A DNA stretch of 34,511 nt from Pseudomonadota bacterium (GCA_018817425.1 JAHITX010000103.1:1-34511); one strand, 5' to 3'; shown: positions 17,628 to 27,610, counted from the stretch's first letter. The notes: generated by a model from the letters alone, not told the origin. Numbers and translations: made by a program.

Positions 17628-19193
17628 ATGAATATTAATGAAAAAGATTTTTTTCATCAAGCTACCATTCGTATTTGCGGCAGTCTTGAGATAGATCAGG
17701 CATTGATGAATTCTTTTCTGTATCTAAAAGATTTTATCCCCTTAGATGACATGTGGCTTGCCTTATTTGATAAAGACATTGGGGCATTGCGGGCTATAGC
17801 AATCGCTGATTTTTCAGGTGTAAAAAAAATGGACACAGTTATTCCACTTCCTCGCAATGTGAGAACCGAGATTGACAAGCAGGATTTCACTCCTAAAAAG
17901 GTTACAATAGTTAACCGGATGGAGCTGAATCCAATGGCACTGAATTTATCAAATATTCTTGGGTATCCTGAATCTTCATGCATGATTTTTCCTCTTTTGA
18001 CAGACAGCGCAAGAATTGGGGTTTTAGTGATGAGGGCCGGGGGCAGAGACAGATATCTTGATTCACACGCAAGATTGGTTGCCATGCTGCACGACCCTTT
18101 TGCGGTTGCCATGTCTAATGCTTTAAGGCACGAAGATGTTCTTAAACTTAAAGATATGTTGGCTGATGACAATCAATATCTGATCCGCGAACTCCGACAG
18201 TTAGCTGGAGATAAAATTGTAGGCGCGGATTCCGGCCTTAAAAATGTCATGGACATGGTACATCAAGTTGCTCCTCGTGATAATCCGGTGCTACTCATGG
18301 GTGAGACCGGGGTTGGCAAAGAAGTTGTCGCAAACGCCATTCATTATACCTCACCCCGCAAAGAAGGCCCATTTATTAAAGTAAACAGCGGCGCTATCCC
18401 GGAAGGTCTTATAGACAGCGAATTGTTTGGACATGAAAAAGGTGCATTTACCGGTGCTGTATCTCAAAAAAGAGGCCGATTTGAAAGAGCAAATGGGGGA
18501 ACGATCTTTTTAGATGAAATCGGAGATCTGCCCATGCAGGCACAGAGCAGATTGTTACGGGTAATTCAGCAAAAAGAACTTGAACGTGTTGGTGGCACAA
18601 AAACAATTACTGTTGATACGCGCATCCTTGCCGCTACTCATCGTAATCTGGAGCAGATGGTAGGAAATAATAAATTTCGCGAAGATCTATGGTACAGGTT
18701 AAGTGTTTTTCCTATCGTCATACCTCCTTTAAGGCAAAGAAAATCAGATATCCCAGCGCTTGTAGAGCACTTTTTAAAACGTAAAACAAGAGAGCTTAAT
18801 TTTCGTGGTATTCCACCTATTGCACCGGAAGCAATTGAACGACTTATGGATTATCCATGGAAGGGAAATGTAAGAGAGCTTGAAAATATGGTTGAAAGGG
18901 CATTAATCCAATATAGCGGCGGATTATTAAATTTCGGCCACTTCATATTTTCTCAGGAAAATGATGCTCCTGCTTTTTCTAGCAGAAACGGCAGGAAACT
19001 CAAACTGGACGAAGTTATTGCCACTCATATCAAATCTATGCTTGAAGAAACCCAGGGGAAAATCAGTGGTGCAGGTGGCGCCGCAGAACTCCTTGGCGTA
19101 AATTCCAATACACTAAGGTGCAGGATGGATAAACTAGGTATAAAATATGGGAAAAAGAAACGGGAAGTTCATGCAAATAGCTCTCAATATTAA
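17628..19193 (+). CDS. Sigma-54-dependent transcriptional regulator (GAF, AAA+, Fis-type HTH)
   Basis: A 521-residue enhancer-binding protein. Residues about 1-170 resemble a GAF sensor domain; there is no receiver domain. The AAA+ domain has Walker A GETGVGKE (225-232), the sigma-54 contact loop GAFTGA (272-277) and Walker B FLDEI (294-298), so it should hydrolyse ATP and remodel sigma-54 polymerase. The sensor II region (PWKGNVRELENMVERAL) and a C-terminal Fis-like helix-turn-helix (GAAELLGVNSNTLRCRMDKLGI) are intact. Overall architecture is FhlA/NorR-like; the effector is not identifiable. It starts 204 bases after the hydrolase gene, with a motif cluster in that gap, and ends at a strong hairpin. 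Confidence 0.93.
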   Translation: MNINEKDFFHQATIRICGSLEIDQALMNSFLYLKDFIPLDDMWLALFDKDIGALRAIAIADFSGVKKMDTVIPLPRNVRTEIDKQDFTPKKVTIVNRMELNPMALNLSNILGYPESSCMIFPLLTDSARIGVLVMRAGGRDRYLDSHARLVAMLHDPFAVAMSNALRHEDVLKLKDMLADDNQYLIRELRQLAGDKIVGADSGLKNVMDMVHQVAPRDNPVLLMGETGVGKEVVANAIHYTSPRKEGPFIKVNSGAIPEGLIDSELFGHEKGAFTGAVSQKRGRFERANGGTIFLDEIGDLPMQAQSRLLRVIQQKELERVGGTKTITVDTRILAATHRNLEQMVGNNKFREDLWYRLSVFPIVIPPLRQRKSDIPALVEHFLKRKTRELNFRGIPPIAPEAIERLMDYPWKGNVRELENMVERALIQYSGGLLNFGHFIFSQENDAPAFSSRNGRKLKLDEVIATHIKSMLEETQGKISGAGGAAELLGVNSNTLRCRMDKLGIKYGKKKREVHANSSQY

Positions 19194-19237
19194 ACGACCT
19201 ATTGATGGGCTATTTACTAGTCAATGAATAGGTCGTT
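19193..19237. terminator. Bidirectional terminator hairpin between the sigma-54 regulator gene and rplQ
   Basis: AACGACCTATT at 19193-19203 pairs perfectly with AATAGGTCGTT at 19227-19237, starting inside the regulator's stop codon. AT-rich sequence follows on both sides (ATTATATTTAT on the plus strand, TAATATTG on the minus strand). The genes converge here, so one stem can serve both. Confidence 0.65.
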
Positions 19238-19294
19238 ATTATATTTATCAGAATAGCGCTTTAAAATAGTGGATTAAACCGTACCTGCGTTGTT

Positions 19295-19768
19295 TTATTC
19301 CGGTGCAGGCACTGCTTCTTCTTTTGCTATATCCTTTACTGGTTTTTTTGCACTGATCTTTGTTTTCTTTACGGCTGTCTTTTTCTTTTTTACATCTTTA
19401 GTTTTACCTTCACCTGAGCCGACAAGTTCAACCATAGAAATGAGCGCGGCATCTCCGGGGCGAATTCCAATTTTGACTACCCTCGTATATCCGCCGGCAA
19501 TTGAACCAAATCGTTCGGAGGCTTCTTCAAAAAGCTTATGGACAACATCTTTTTCTCTGACTATGGACAAAGCCTGCCGTCTGGCACTTAGATCACCCTG
19601 TTTTGCAAGAGTTATAATTTTATCAGCCCACCGTTTCAATTCTTTTGCTTTAACATCGGTGGTACGTATTCTGTCATATTTTAATAAAGAAGTTACCATG
19701 TTCCTAAACATGGCATTCCTATGACTACTTGTTCTTCCTAATTTCAAACCTGCATTTTGATGTCTCAT
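19295..19768 (-). CDS. rplQ: 50S ribosomal protein L17
   Basis: A 157-residue large-subunit protein near the exit tunnel. The first 120 residues match L17 ([20 protein letters not shown], then [23 protein letters not shown]). The last 40 residues are an additional tail rich in lysine and alanine ([17 protein letters not shown]), longer than the roughly 120-residue E. coli protein and probably disordered. It is the last gene of the alpha operon, eight bases after rpoA. Confidence 0.96.
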   Translation of the reverse strand: MRHQNAGLKLGRTSSHRNAMFRNMVTSLLKYDRIRTTDVKAKELKRWADKIITLAKQGDLSARRQALSIVREKDVVHKLFEEASERFGSIAGGYTRVVKIGIRPGDAALISMVELVGSGEGKTKDVKKKKTAVKKTKISAKKPVKDIAKEEAVPAPE

Positions 19769-19776
19769 ATAGCTTA

Positions 19777-20799
19777 TTATTCTCCTTCTGCTTCGTCTTC
19801 TTCAGGAAGTACAAATTCTTCCAGTTTCATTCCGAGAGAAAGTCCCATTTCACTCAATACTTCTTTGATTTCGTTTAATGACTTTCTTCCGAAATTTTTA
19901 GTTCGGAGCATTTCTGCCTCAGTTTTATTTACTAGCTGATAAATCTTAAATATATTAGCGTTTTTAAGACAATTTGCGCTTCTTACCGAAAGTTCCAATT
20001 CTTCAACACTCCGGTACAAATTTTCATTAAATTGCGGTTTCTGTCGCTTATCTGTTTTCTTCTCTACCTCCGGCTCAAGTTTTTCATCAAAATTGATGAA
20101 AATTGACATCTGCTCTTTTAATATTTTCGCAGAATATGAAAGTGCGTCTCTTGGAGAAACACTTCCATCCGTCCAGACTTCAAGTGTAAGCTTGTCATAA
20201 TCGGTTCTTTGGCCGACACGTGCATTTCCCACCACGTAGTTAACCCGTTTTACAGGAGAAAAAACTGAATCTATAGGAATAGTGCCTACAGGATCTTCTT
20301 CACCCTTATTGCTTTCAGATAAAGCATAGCCTTTACCGACTTTAATGGTCATATCAGCTTTAAAAACAGCATCTTTAGATAAAGTTGCAATATGGATATC
20401 AGGATTTAATGCTTCACATTTACCATCATCACTTATTATATCGCGTGCTGTTATCTCGCATTCACCTGCTGCATCTATGCGAACTTTTTTTGGTTCATCG
20501 TCTGCCGTCTTGAATCGAACACCTTTAAGGTTAAGGATAATCTCTGATACATCTTCGAGCACACCCGGTATCACGCTGAATTCATGAAAAACTGAATCGA
20601 ATTTCACAGATACAACAGCGGCGCCATACAGCGAAGACAACATTATGCGCCTTAAAGCATTACCGATAGTTAATCCAAATCCTCTTTCAAGAGGTTCACA
20701 AACGAACTTGTCATAGTTGGGCATATTGGTGGTCACCTGAACTTTATCAGGCATAATCATCTCTTGCCAGTTCATGTACATAAGTTCATTTGAAGCCAT
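19777..20799 (-). CDS. rpoA: DNA-directed RNA polymerase subunit alpha
   Basis: A 340-residue alpha subunit. The N-terminal domain (dimerisation and assembly) is shown by [25 protein letters not shown]; the C-terminal domain (DNA UP elements and activators) by [20 protein letters not shown] and [15 protein letters not shown]. The tail is acidic ([10 protein letters not shown]). A GGAG site lies nine bases before the ATG. Unlike most genes of this block it is set apart from the preceding rpsD by 141 bases. Confidence 0.98.
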   Translation of the reverse strand: MASNELMYMNWQEMIMPDKVQVTTNMPNYDKFVCEPLERGFGLTIGNALRRIMLSSLYGAAVVSVKFDSVFHEFSVIPGVLEDVSEIILNLKGVRFKTADDEPKKVRIDAAGECEITARDIISDDGKCEALNPDIHIATLSKDAVFKADMTIKVGKGYALSESNKGEEDPVGTIPIDSVFSPVKRVNYVVGNARVGQRTDYDKLTLEVWTDGSVSPRDALSYSAKILKEQMSIFINFDEKLEPEVEKKTDKRQKPQFNENLYRSVEELELSVRSANCLKNANIFKIYQLVNKTEAEMLRTKNFGRKSLNEIKEVLSEMGLSLGMKLEEFVLPEEDEAEGE

Positions 20800-20940
20800 A
20801 ATTATTTTCTCCAGATTTTTTCAGGGAACAATTTATATGAATGTATATAGTAAAACTATTCAAATATATAGTGATGCCACATATTTTATTTCACATATGC
20901 ATATTTTACAAAGCACTGTTACAAGTGCCATGTATGTATA
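20800..20940. promoter_or_regulatory. 141-base gap between rpsD and rpoA
   Basis: An AT-rich non-coding gap inside an otherwise compact operon. Just after rpsD there is a small inverted repeat, GCACT (20913-20917) with AGTGC (20924-20928). It may hold an internal promoter or a weak attenuator for rpoA; I see no convincing promoter hexamers. Confidence 0.3.
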
Positions 20941-21570
20941 TTATTTAGAATAAAGTTCTACTATTAGCTGTTCCTGGATAGGCATAGTAATATCTTCGCG
21001 AACAGGAAAACTATTAACTTTTCCTTTAAAATTTTCTTTTTCCAATTCGAGCCATTGCGGTATCCCCCTACGAGCAACAGCATCCAAGGAATCACTTATC
21101 GCCTTAACATTACGACTATTCTCATTTAGCTCCAATATATCCCCTATTTTTATCAGATAAGACGGGATGTTTATTTTTTTTCCGTTTATCTTAAAGTGAT
21201 TATGTCTAACAAAATGGCGACCCTGAGAACGCGAGGAAACAAAACCAAGTCTATATACAACATTATCAAGCCTTCGTTCCAGCATCACAAGAAGGTTAGT
21301 TCCGGTTATATCCCTTTGCCGTTCTGCTCTTTCAAAAAAAAGACGAAACTGTTTTTCTGAAAGGCCATATAATCTTTTTGTTTTTTGCTTCTCCCTTAGC
21401 TGCACCCCATAATCAGAAAATTTCCTGCCTCGCCGCTGGCCATGCTGTCCTGGTGCATAGCTTCGCCTGTCAAAAGCACATTTATCCGAATAACAGCGAT
21501 CACCTTTAAGAAACATTTTTAAATTTTCACGCCGGCAAAGCCGACATACCGCACCTATATATCGTGCCAA
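20941..21570 (-). CDS. rpsD: 30S ribosomal protein S4
   Basis: A 209-residue primary 16S-binding protein of the small subunit, which in E. coli also represses alpha-operon translation. The N-terminus has a zinc-type cysteine set (CRLC near residue 9, CYSDKC near 26) followed by RRSYAPGQHGQRRGRK; the S4 RNA-binding domain follows (ERRLDNVVYRLGFVSSRSQGRHFVRHNH). It begins at TTG 21568-21570 behind a perfect AAGGAGG (21576-21582) five bases upstream. That start gives the canonical MARYIGAVCRLCRRE terminus. Confidence 0.97.
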   Translation of the reverse strand: MARYIGAVCRLCRRENLKMFLKGDRCYSDKCAFDRRSYAPGQHGQRRGRKFSDYGVQLREKQKTKRLYGLSEKQFRLFFERAERQRDITGTNLLVMLERRLDNVVYRLGFVSSRSQGRHFVRHNHFKINGKKINIPSYLIKIGDILELNENSRNVKAISDSLDAVARRGIPQWLELEKENFKGKVNSFPVREDITMPIQEQLIVELYSK

Positions 21571-21730
21571 ATCTTCCTCCTTTTAAAACTTATAACACAC
21601 TATGTTTAACTCGAGTTGGCAATAATTGCTTATTATAATCTATGACTATACCAATAACCCATTGGCAATATTTAAGATAAGAAATAGATGTTATTCAAAA
21701 CTGGGCTTATGTTTATAGCCATTATCCATT
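21571..21730. promoter_or_regulatory. 160-base gap between rpsK and rpsD
   Basis: An AT-rich gap within the alpha operon containing the rpsD ribosome binding site (21576-21582), the palindrome AACTCGAGTT (about 21608-21617), a CCAAT-AACCC-ATTGG stem (21651-21665) and two copies of TTGGCAAT. It could be an S4-responsive leader or hold an internal promoter, but no known S4 leader structure is recognised. Confidence 0.3.
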
Positions 21731-22117
21731 TTACACTCTTCGTCTTTTTGGTGACCTGCATCCATTATGTGGAATTGGTGTTACATCCTTAATCATCAAA
21801 ATATTAAAACCGGCGGCTTGAAGCGAGCGAAGTGCTGATTCCCTTCCAGGCCCAGGTCCTTTGACATATACATCTACATTTTTCATCCCATGTTCCATCG
21901 CCTTTTTTGCGGCATCTTCAGCTGCAAGCTGTGCGGCAAAGGGCGTGCTTTTTCTTGAGCCTTTAAAACCCTGAACTCCGGCACTCGACCATCCGACAAC
22001 ATTGCCTGCAGGATCTGTAATTGAAATTATGGTATTATTAAAAGTAGAATAAATATGGACTACTCCGCTGGGAATATTCTTTTTTTCTTTCTTTTTTACT
22101 CGGGTTTTTTTCGCCAT
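21731..22117 (-). CDS. rpsK: 30S ribosomal protein S11
   Basis: A 128-residue small-subunit platform protein near the mRNA exit. Family signatures are [22 protein letters not shown], the [20 protein letters not shown] segment, [19 protein letters not shown], and the C-terminal [15 protein letters not shown]. The N-terminus is lysine-rich. It follows rpsM by 26 bases and is separated from the next gene, rpsD, by a 160-base gap. Confidence 0.98.
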   Translation of the reverse strand: MAKKTRVKKKEKKNIPSGVVHIYSTFNNTIISITDPAGNVVGWSSAGVQGFKGSRKSTPFAAQLAAEDAAKKAMEHGMKNVDVYVKGPGPGRESALRSLQAAGFNILMIKDVTPIPHNGCRSPKRRRV

Positions 22118-22143
22118 ATAATGTAAAGCCTCTGTATATTAAT

Positions 22144-22527
22144 TTACTTCTTTTTGGTTACAGCCTTTTTCCTTACCGTAGAACGTTTCGGGCCCTTTCT
22201 GGTTCTTGAATTTGTTTTTGTTCTCTGACCCCGCACGGGAAGTGATTTTCTATGGCGAAGACCGCGGTAACAACCAAGATCCATAAGTCTCTTGATATTC
22301 ATCGAAATATCGGTTCGGAGTTCACCTTCAACTTTATATTCTGTAGTTAAAATCTTACGGATACTGTTGATTTCTACTTCAGATAACTGATCCACTTTAG
22401 TATCCGGATTAATATTAAGCTTTGAGAGTATCGCTTTTGACATAGATCTTCCGATGCCATAAATATATGTCAGGCCGATTTCGACTCTCTTCTGCTTAGG
22501 TAGATCTACGCCTGCAATTCTTGCCAA
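22144..22527 (-). CDS. rpsM: 30S ribosomal protein S13
   Basis: A 127-residue protein of the small-subunit head contacting L5 and L31 bridges and P-site tRNA. It has [20 protein letters not shown] at the start, the helix-two-turn-helix region, and the basic end [20 protein letters not shown]. Translation starts at TTG 22525-22527, seven bases after a perfect AAGGAGG (22535-22541); this gives the canonical N-terminus and no ATG is nearby. It is the first gene of the alpha operon, 15 bases after rpmJ. Confidence 0.98.
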   Translation of the reverse strand: MARIAGVDLPKQKRVEIGLTYIYGIGRSMSKAILSKLNINPDTKVDQLSEVEINSIRKILTTEYKVEGELRTDISMNIKRLMDLGCYRGLRHRKSLPVRGQRTKTNSRTRKGPKRSTVRKKAVTKKK

Positions 22528-22542
22528 AGCTTATCCTCCTTA

Positions 22543-22656
22543 TTATCCCTGCCTTTGTTTATGTCTTTTGTTTTCACAGATTACCCTTATAACACCTTTT
22601 CTGCGAACAATTTTGCATTTAGTGCATATTTTCTTCACTGATGCCCTGACTTTCAT
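22543..22656 (-). CDS. rpmJ: 50S ribosomal protein L36
   Basis: A 37-residue zinc-ribbon protein too short for most gene tables. Translation of the minus strand from ATG 22654-22656 gives [20 protein letters not shown], then [17 protein letters not shown] and TAA. The ligands Cys11, Cys14, Cys27 and a histidine near 32 are the zinc-binding (C+) form. It lies in its canonical place between infA and rpsM. Confidence 0.96.
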   Translation of the reverse strand: MKVRASVKKICTKCKIVRRKGVIRVICENKRHKQRQG

Positions 22657-22710
22657 TTACGATACTCCTTCTATGCTCTGGGCTATTATCTACTATAAAT
22701 ATTGAATCTT

Positions 22711-22929
22711 TTACTTTGTTCTATATGTTATTCTGCCACGAGTAAGATCATAAGGCGACAGTTCGACAGTAACTTTATCTCCTGGAAGTATTTTAATAAA
22801 ATGCATCCGCATCTTCCCTGAGATATGTGCAAGAACCTGATGTTTGTTTTCAAGTTCAACCTTGAACATCGCATTGGGCAGCGTCTCAAGCACTGTTCCT
22901 TCCACCTTGATCGCTTCCTCTTTTGCCAT
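22711..22929 (-). CDS. infA: Translation initiation factor IF-1
   Basis: A 72-residue single OB-fold factor that occupies the ribosomal A site during initiation. The sequence [20 protein letters not shown], ...[19 protein letters not shown] and [15 protein letters not shown] is essentially the bacterial consensus. It starts three bases after the map stop codon and is followed by rpmJ, the arrangement seen in many bacteria. Confidence 0.98.
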   Translation of the reverse strand: MAKEEAIKVEGTVLETLPNAMFKVELENKHQVLAHISGKMRMHFIKILPGDKVTVELSPYDLTRGRITYRTK

Positions 22930-22932
22930 AGC

Positions 22933-23688
22933 TTAGCTCCCAATCCTTTTGCTTAAAATAGCAGGTTTATTATCAGTAATTGCTATTGTATGTTCAAAGT
23001 GTGCAGATAACCCGCCATCTTTTGTTATAGCTGTCCAACCATCTCCTAAGATATCTACTTCACAACCTTTTTCATTAACCATTGGTTCAATTGCCAATGT
23101 CATTCCAGCTTTCAACATAATGCCAATTCCGGGTTTACCATAATTCGGAATCTGCGGATCCTCATGCAGACTGCTTCCTATCCCATGCCCGACAAAAATA
23201 CGAACAACGGAATAACCGGCAGCTTCTACATGAGACTGAACAGCATGCGATATGTCTGATAGTCTTCCACCAGGTACCGCTTTTTCAATGCCTTTGTATA
23301 ATGCCTCTTTTGTAATCAGAACAAGCTTCTTTGCTGACTTTGATATTTTACCAACAGGAACCGTTATGGCAGAGTCACCATAATATCCATTAAACAAAAC
23401 TCCAAAATCAAGGCTAACAATGTCACCTTCTGCAAGCGGTTTTTTAGAAGGTAATCCGTGCACAACAACATTATTTACAGAGGTGCAAAGAGAATATGGA
23501 TACCCCTTATAACCCTTAAATGCCGGTACTGCATCCTTTTCAAGAGCCAGCTTCTCAGCAACATCATTTAGATATAAAGTAGTTATACCCGCTCTTACTT
23601 CTTTTTCAAGTCTTCCAAGTATATCAGCTACAATCTGGTTGCTAACCCTAATTTTTTCAATTTCTTTAGGTGATTTAAAAACCACCAT
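22933..23688 (-). CDS. map: Methionine aminopeptidase, type I
   Basis: A 251-residue metalloprotease that removes the initiator methionine from nascent proteins. It has the type I fold without extension; the metal ligands are visible as Asp in SLDFGVLFNGYYGDSA (two aspartates), His in VGHGIGSSLHEDP, Glu in AIEPMV and Glu near the C-terminus in HFEHTIAIT. One base separates it from secY and three from infA, so the three are tightly coupled. The adk gene that often sits between secY and map is absent. Confidence 0.97.
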   Translation of the reverse strand: MVVFKSPKEIEKIRVSNQIVADILGRLEKEVRAGITTLYLNDVAEKLALEKDAVPAFKGYKGYPYSLCTSVNNVVVHGLPSKKPLAEGDIVSLDFGVLFNGYYGDSAITVPVGKISKSAKKLVLITKEALYKGIEKAVPGGRLSDISHAVQSHVEAAGYSVVRIFVGHGIGSSLHEDPQIPNYGKPGIGIMLKAGMTLAIEPMVNEKGCEVDILGDGWTAITKDGGLSAHFEHTIAITDNKPAILSKRIGS

Positions 23689-23689
23689 A

Positions 23690-25006
23690 TTAGAAACGCC
23701 CTTTAATTTTTGCCCCGCCTTTTTTAAGAAAACCTTCGTAATTGCGGGAAATCATATGTGATTCTATCTGCGAAACAGTATCTATTGCAACACCGACAAC
23801 AATTAGCAAAGCAGTCCCGCCAAAATAAAACGGAACACTAAGTTTACTAATCAATATAGACGGAAGTACGCATATAGCTGAAACATAAATTGCACCTCCC
23901 AACGTAATTCGTGTAAGCACTTTATCTATGTAATCAGCGGTTCTTTTTCCAGGTCTTATTCCTGGAATATAACCTCCCTGTTTTTTCATATTTTCTGCAA
24001 CATCAACAGGGTTAAAGGTAATAGCCGTATAAAAATAGCAGAAGAAAATTATCATTCCAACAAAGATAAGTTCATAAATCAGGCTACCCGGCGTAAGAGC
24101 TTTAGCAAAATTCTGCATCGCCTCTATTTTAATAAAGCTTGCAATAGTTGCAGGAAACATCATTATAGAAGATGCAAAAATCGGAGGAATAACTCCGGAT
24201 GTATTTAACTTAAGCGGCAGATGCGTGCTCTGTCCACCGTACATTTTTCTGCCAATTACCCTTTTTGCGTATTGAACCGGAATTCGCCTCTGACCCTGCT
24301 CGCAAAATATAATAATGGCAACTACTGCTACCATAAACACCAGCAGTAAGATAGCCAGAAATATACTCATTTCACCGGTTGAAACCAGTTTGAATGTATT
24401 GGCTATAGCATTCGGCATCCGGCAAATGATACCGGCAAATATAATAAGGGATATTCCATTTCCAATACCGCGTTCTGTGATCTGCTCTCCAAGCCACATT
24501 ATAAAGGCTGTTCCGGCTGTAAGTGTAATTACAGTTACCAATCTGAATCCCCAGCCCGGATCTATTACAATAGCCGCACCACCCGGAGAAGTCATGCTTT
24601 CAAGACCTATACTGATACCAAAGCCCTGTATTATGCTTAATACTACTGTACCGTACCGGGTATATTGGGTAATCTTTTTACGGCCCTGCTCTCCTTCTTT
24701 CGAGAGTCTTTCCAGATGCGGAACAGCAACAGTTAAAAGCTGTAAGATAATAGATGCGCTGATATATGGCATTATACCAAGAGCAAATACAGACAATTTT
24801 TCAAATGCCCCGCCGGAAAACATATCAAACAAACCAAGTAAAGTTCCCTTTGCACTAGCAAAAAAAGAAGCAAGAGCAACACTGTCGATACCCGGAACCG
24901 GAACATGTACACCGATCCGGTAAACAATAATTAATGCCAGAGTTACTATTATTCTTTTTTTAAGCTCAGGTATTTTGAATATATTCTGGAAGCCGCTCCC
25001 AACCAT
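23690..25006 (-). CDS. secY: Protein translocase subunit SecY
   Basis: A 438-residue inner-membrane protein forming the Sec channel with SecE and SecG. About ten membrane helices are visible. Family segments include [17 protein letters not shown], the cytoplasmic loop [36 protein letters not shown] and [21 protein letters not shown]. Its ATG overlaps the rplO stop by one base (TAATG), which couples translation of the channel to the ribosomal genes. It ends one base before map. Confidence 0.98.
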   Translation of the reverse strand: MVGSGFQNIFKIPELKKRIIVTLALIIVYRIGVHVPVPGIDSVALASFFASAKGTLLGLFDMFSGGAFEKLSVFALGIMPYISASIILQLLTVAVPHLERLSKEGEQGRKKITQYTRYGTVVLSIIQGFGISIGLESMTSPGGAAIVIDPGWGFRLVTVITLTAGTAFIMWLGEQITERGIGNGISLIIFAGIICRMPNAIANTFKLVSTGEMSIFLAILLLVFMVAVVAIIIFCEQGQRRIPVQYAKRVIGRKMYGGQSTHLPLKLNTSGVIPPIFASSIMMFPATIASFIKIEAMQNFAKALTPGSLIYELIFVGMIIFFCYFYTAITFNPVDVAENMKKQGGYIPGIRPGKRTADYIDKVLTRITLGGAIYVSAICVLPSILISKLSVPFYFGGTALLIVVGVAIDTVSQIESHMISRNYEGFLKKGGAKIKGRF

Positions 25007-25446
25007 TATATAACCTCGATTTTACCACCGGCTTTTTCAATCTTTGCCCTTGCGCCGTTGCTTACTCCGTTAACTTTTATCGTCAATGAATAATTTATAT
25101 CACCTTGCGCAAGAAGCTTTATACCATCGTGTCTTCTCTTAACAATCCCTGAGCTTATCAAAAGATCATGATCTACTATTGAACCGCTTTCAAATTTTAA
25201 AAGATCACGTATATTAATAATGGCAATGTCCTTCTTAAAAATATTTGTAAAGCCTACCTTAGGAAGACGCCTTTGAATAGGCATTTGTCCGCCTTCAAAT
25301 CCCGGCCTAACACCTCCACCTGAACGGGCTTTATGACCTTTATGACCTTTTCCGGCAGTCTTACCTGTTCCTGACCCCGGTCCACGCCCAAGCCGCTTGC
25401 GCGGACTTTTTGACCCCTTGGCTGGTGATAATTCATTTAGTCTCAT
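25006..25446 (-). CDS. rplO: 50S ribosomal protein L15
   Basis: A 146-residue late-assembly protein of the large subunit. The glycine- and lysine-rich N-terminus ([20 protein letters not shown], then [18 protein letters not shown]) is the family hallmark. The start overlaps the rpmD stop in an ATGA, and its own stop overlaps secY, so three genes are chained. Length is normal. Confidence 0.98.
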   Translation of the reverse strand: MRLNELSPAKGSKSPRKRLGRGPGSGTGKTAGKGHKGHKARSGGGVRPGFEGGQMPIQRRLPKVGFTNIFKKDIAIINIRDLLKFESGSIVDHDLLISSGIVKRRHDGIKLLAQGDINYSLTIKVNGVSNGARAKIEKAGGKIEVI

Positions 25447-25631
25447 CTATCTTTCTCCTCAGTCTTGACAAGATGTGATACCTTGCCGATCATGCCTCGA
25501 ATAGAAGGGGTATCAATTAACTCAACTGTTTTGTTGAGCTTTGTAAGGCCCATACCACACAATACTTTTCTGTGTTTTTCAGGTCGCCCTATCATGCTTT
25601 TTATAAGTGTAATTTTCAGTATCCCAGACAT
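25443..25631 (-). CDS. rpmD: 50S ribosomal protein L30
   Basis: A 62-residue short bacterial L30 with KITLIKSMIGRPEKHRKVLC, GLTKLNKTVELIDTPSIRGM and VSHLVKTEE. It lies between rpsE and rplO, its normal place, and its TGA stop overlaps the rplO ATG. Confidence 0.97.
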   Translation of the reverse strand: MSGILKITLIKSMIGRPEKHRKVLCGMGLTKLNKTVELIDTPSIRGMIGKVSHLVKTEEKDR

Positions 25632-25660
25632 TTACAATATTCCCTGTTATAGCTCACTAA

Positions 25661-26155
25661 TTATAGGTCTTCTATGGTTTTACCCCGCCGCTCAGCCACC
25701 TGTTCACGACTCTGAAGTTTTTGCAATCCGGCAATGGTCGCTTTTACGACATTATGGGGATTATGAGATCCCATGCACTTCGTAAGAACATTCTGAACAC
25801 CCACAGCTTCAAGAACTGCACGGACAGCACCACCGGCAATAAGCCCTGTACCTTTGGATGCAGGCTTTAAAAGAACACGGCCTGCCCCAAATTTACCTAT
25901 AACTTCAAAAGGAATCGTTCCTTCCACAAGAGAAACGCTTACCATATTTTTCTTTGCCTGATCTACGCCCTTACGTATAGCCTCCGGAACTTCTCCGGCT
26001 TTTCCAAGACCATAACCAACACTTCCTTCACCATCTCCGACAACAACGATAGCGCTGAAACTAAATCTGCGGCCACCCTTAACTACTTTGGCTACTCTGT
26101 TAATATATACTACTTTATCTATTAACTGATTTTCGCCTGTATCTCGTTTGAACAA
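25661..26155 (-). CDS. rpsE: 30S ribosomal protein S5
   Basis: A 164-residue small-subunit protein involved in decoding accuracy. The double-stranded-RNA-binding part is [20 protein letters not shown] and [20 protein letters not shown]; the C-terminal part has [20 protein letters not shown]. Translation starts at TTG 26153-26155, seven bases after AAGGAGG (26163-26169); this gives the only start consistent with family length. Confidence 0.97.
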   Translation of the reverse strand: MFKRDTGENQLIDKVVYINRVAKVVKGGRRFSFSAIVVVGDGEGSVGYGLGKAGEVPEAIRKGVDQAKKNMVSVSLVEGTIPFEVIGKFGAGRVLLKPASKGTGLIAGGAVRAVLEAVGVQNVLTKCMGSHNPHNVVKATIAGLQKLQSREQVAERRGKTIEDL

Positions 26156-26185
26156 GGCCCTGCCTCCTTCACAATAATTAAAAAA

Positions 26186-26554
26186 CTAGAAATCCAAACC
26201 GGCTTCACGCGCACCTTCCGACAAAGCCTTAACGCGCCCATGATATAAAAACCCACTACGGTCGAAAACTACTTTTTTACAACCTTTTTCAATAGCACGA
26301 ACACCTATGGTCTTTCCCACCAGACTTGCAACTGAGCATTTTTTTTTCGCATCAGCTTGATTTGTAACCTCTTTGTCAGTACTGGAAGCGGCAACTATTG
26401 TATGCCCTTTTGTATCATCAATTAACTGAGCATAAATATGCTTCGCGCTTCTAAAGACGCATAACCTGGGGCGCTCCGGTGTGCCGGACAATTTTTTTCT
26501 AATTCTTTTTTTTCTTTTTAATCGTGCCTGATATTTAATATCTGTTGACCCCAT
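26186..26554 (-). CDS. rplR: 50S ribosomal protein L18
   Basis: A 122-residue 5S-rRNA-binding protein ([55 protein letters not shown]). I start it at ATG 26552-26554 ([12 protein letters not shown]) because AAGGAA lies about eight bases upstream; a frame from TTG 26578 would add eight residues and run through that site. The start then fits the family better. Confidence 0.96.
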   Translation of the reverse strand: MGSTDIKYQARLKRKKRIRKKLSGTPERPRLCVFRSAKHIYAQLIDDTKGHTIVAASSTDKEVTNQADAKKKCSVASLVGKTIGVRAIEKGCKKVVFDRSGFLYHGRVKALSEGAREAGLDF

Positions 26555-26639
26555 ATTTATATTTCCTTGTTTTATCAACGATTATGAGATCGAAAAGCTT
26601 ATTTCTTTCATCATCAAATCGTAACATATAAAACTATAA

Positions 26640-27179
26640 TTATTTAGTTCCCGTTTTCCCTGCTTTCTTGCGAATTTTTTCCTCAGCGTATTTTATTCCC
26701 TTACCCTTATATGACTCAGGGGGCTTTAATCTTCTTATTGTCGCAGCAGCCAATCCAAGCTCTTGTTTGTTAATGCCTGAAAGCTTGATAACCGTGTTTT
26801 TTTCAATTGCAGCAACAATCCCCTCAGGAAGATCAAAAACAACCGGATGTGAATATCCAAGATTGAATATTATACTAGTATCTTTGATTTCTGCTCGATA
26901 TCCTATGCCGTTTATTTCAAGAATCCGCTCAAATCCTTTATTAACTCCGGTTACCATATTACTGACAAGGCTTCTCGTCATACCATGCAAAGCATTTCCT
27001 GACTTGCTATCTGAACTTGTTGATACGGTAATAATACCATTTTCAATCTTTAAATCTATATCCGGATGGATCGTCTGGGTGAGAGAACCCTTTTCTCCCT
27101 CAACGGTTATTACTTTATCCTCATATAATATTTTAGTCTTATCAGGAACCTGAATCGGTTTTTTTCCTACGCGAGACAT
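26640..27179 (-). CDS. rplF: 50S ribosomal protein L6
   Basis: A 179-residue large-subunit protein near the factor-binding site. It has MSRVGKKPIQVPDKTKI at the start, GMTRSLVSNMVTGVNKGFE in the middle and the signature RRLKPPESYKGKGIKYAEE near the end. It sits between rpsH and rplR in spc-operon order, with 85 bases before rplR. Confidence 0.98.
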   Translation of the reverse strand: MSRVGKKPIQVPDKTKILYEDKVITVEGEKGSLTQTIHPDIDLKIENGIITVSTSSDSKSGNALHGMTRSLVSNMVTGVNKGFERILEINGIGYRAEIKDTSIIFNLGYSHPVVFDLPEGIVAAIEKNTVIKLSGINKQELGLAAATIRRLKPPESYKGKGIKYAEEKIRKKAGKTGTK

Positions 27180-27211
27180 CTGTTACTCCTATATTCTTAC
27201 CGGATATTATC

Positions 27212-27610
27212 TTACCAAATTTTACAGAGGACTTCGCCCCCCAAATTTTCCTTAACAGCTTTTTTATCAGTCATTAAACCTTTTGAAGTGGACAAAACAG
27301 CAACACCCATCCCATTTAGAATCGGCTTTATTTTATTGCTTTTTACATATGTTCTGCGTCCCGGCTTGCTGACCATTTCTATCCCGTAGATAGCACTGCT
27401 CTGATTCTGACCGTACTTAAGATAAACCCGCAAAATACCCTGTTTATCATCTTTTATATATTTGTAGTTTTTTATAAAACCCTCGTTTTTGAAAACTCTT
27501 GCCAACTCAGCTTTCAACTTCGAGGCGGGTATATCAACGCTGTTTAATCTTGCCTTTCCGGCATTCCTTATCCGAGTTAACATATCCGCAATTGGATCAA
27601 TTATTGCCAT
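27212..27610 (-). CDS. rpsH: 30S ribosomal protein S8
   Basis: A 132-residue primary 16S-binding protein, the spc-operon translational repressor in E. coli. It opens DPIADMLTRIRNAGKARLNS and ends with VAVLSTSKGLMTDKKAVKEN...GGEVLCKIW, both family hallmarks. It lies between rpsN and rplF. I did not identify an S8 binding mimic upstream of rplE. Confidence 0.98.
   Translation of the reverse strand: MAIIDPIADMLTRIRNAGKARLNSVDIPASKLKAELARVFKNEGFIKNYKYIKDDKQGILRVYLKYGQNQSSAIYGIEMVSKPGRRTYVKSNKIKPILNGMGVAVLSTSKGLMTDKKAVKENLGGEVLCKIW

Noticed and set aside
24315-24923. 202-residue plus-strand frame within secY
   Set aside because: Antisense shadow of a highly conserved gene; the composition reflects the complement of membrane-helix codons.
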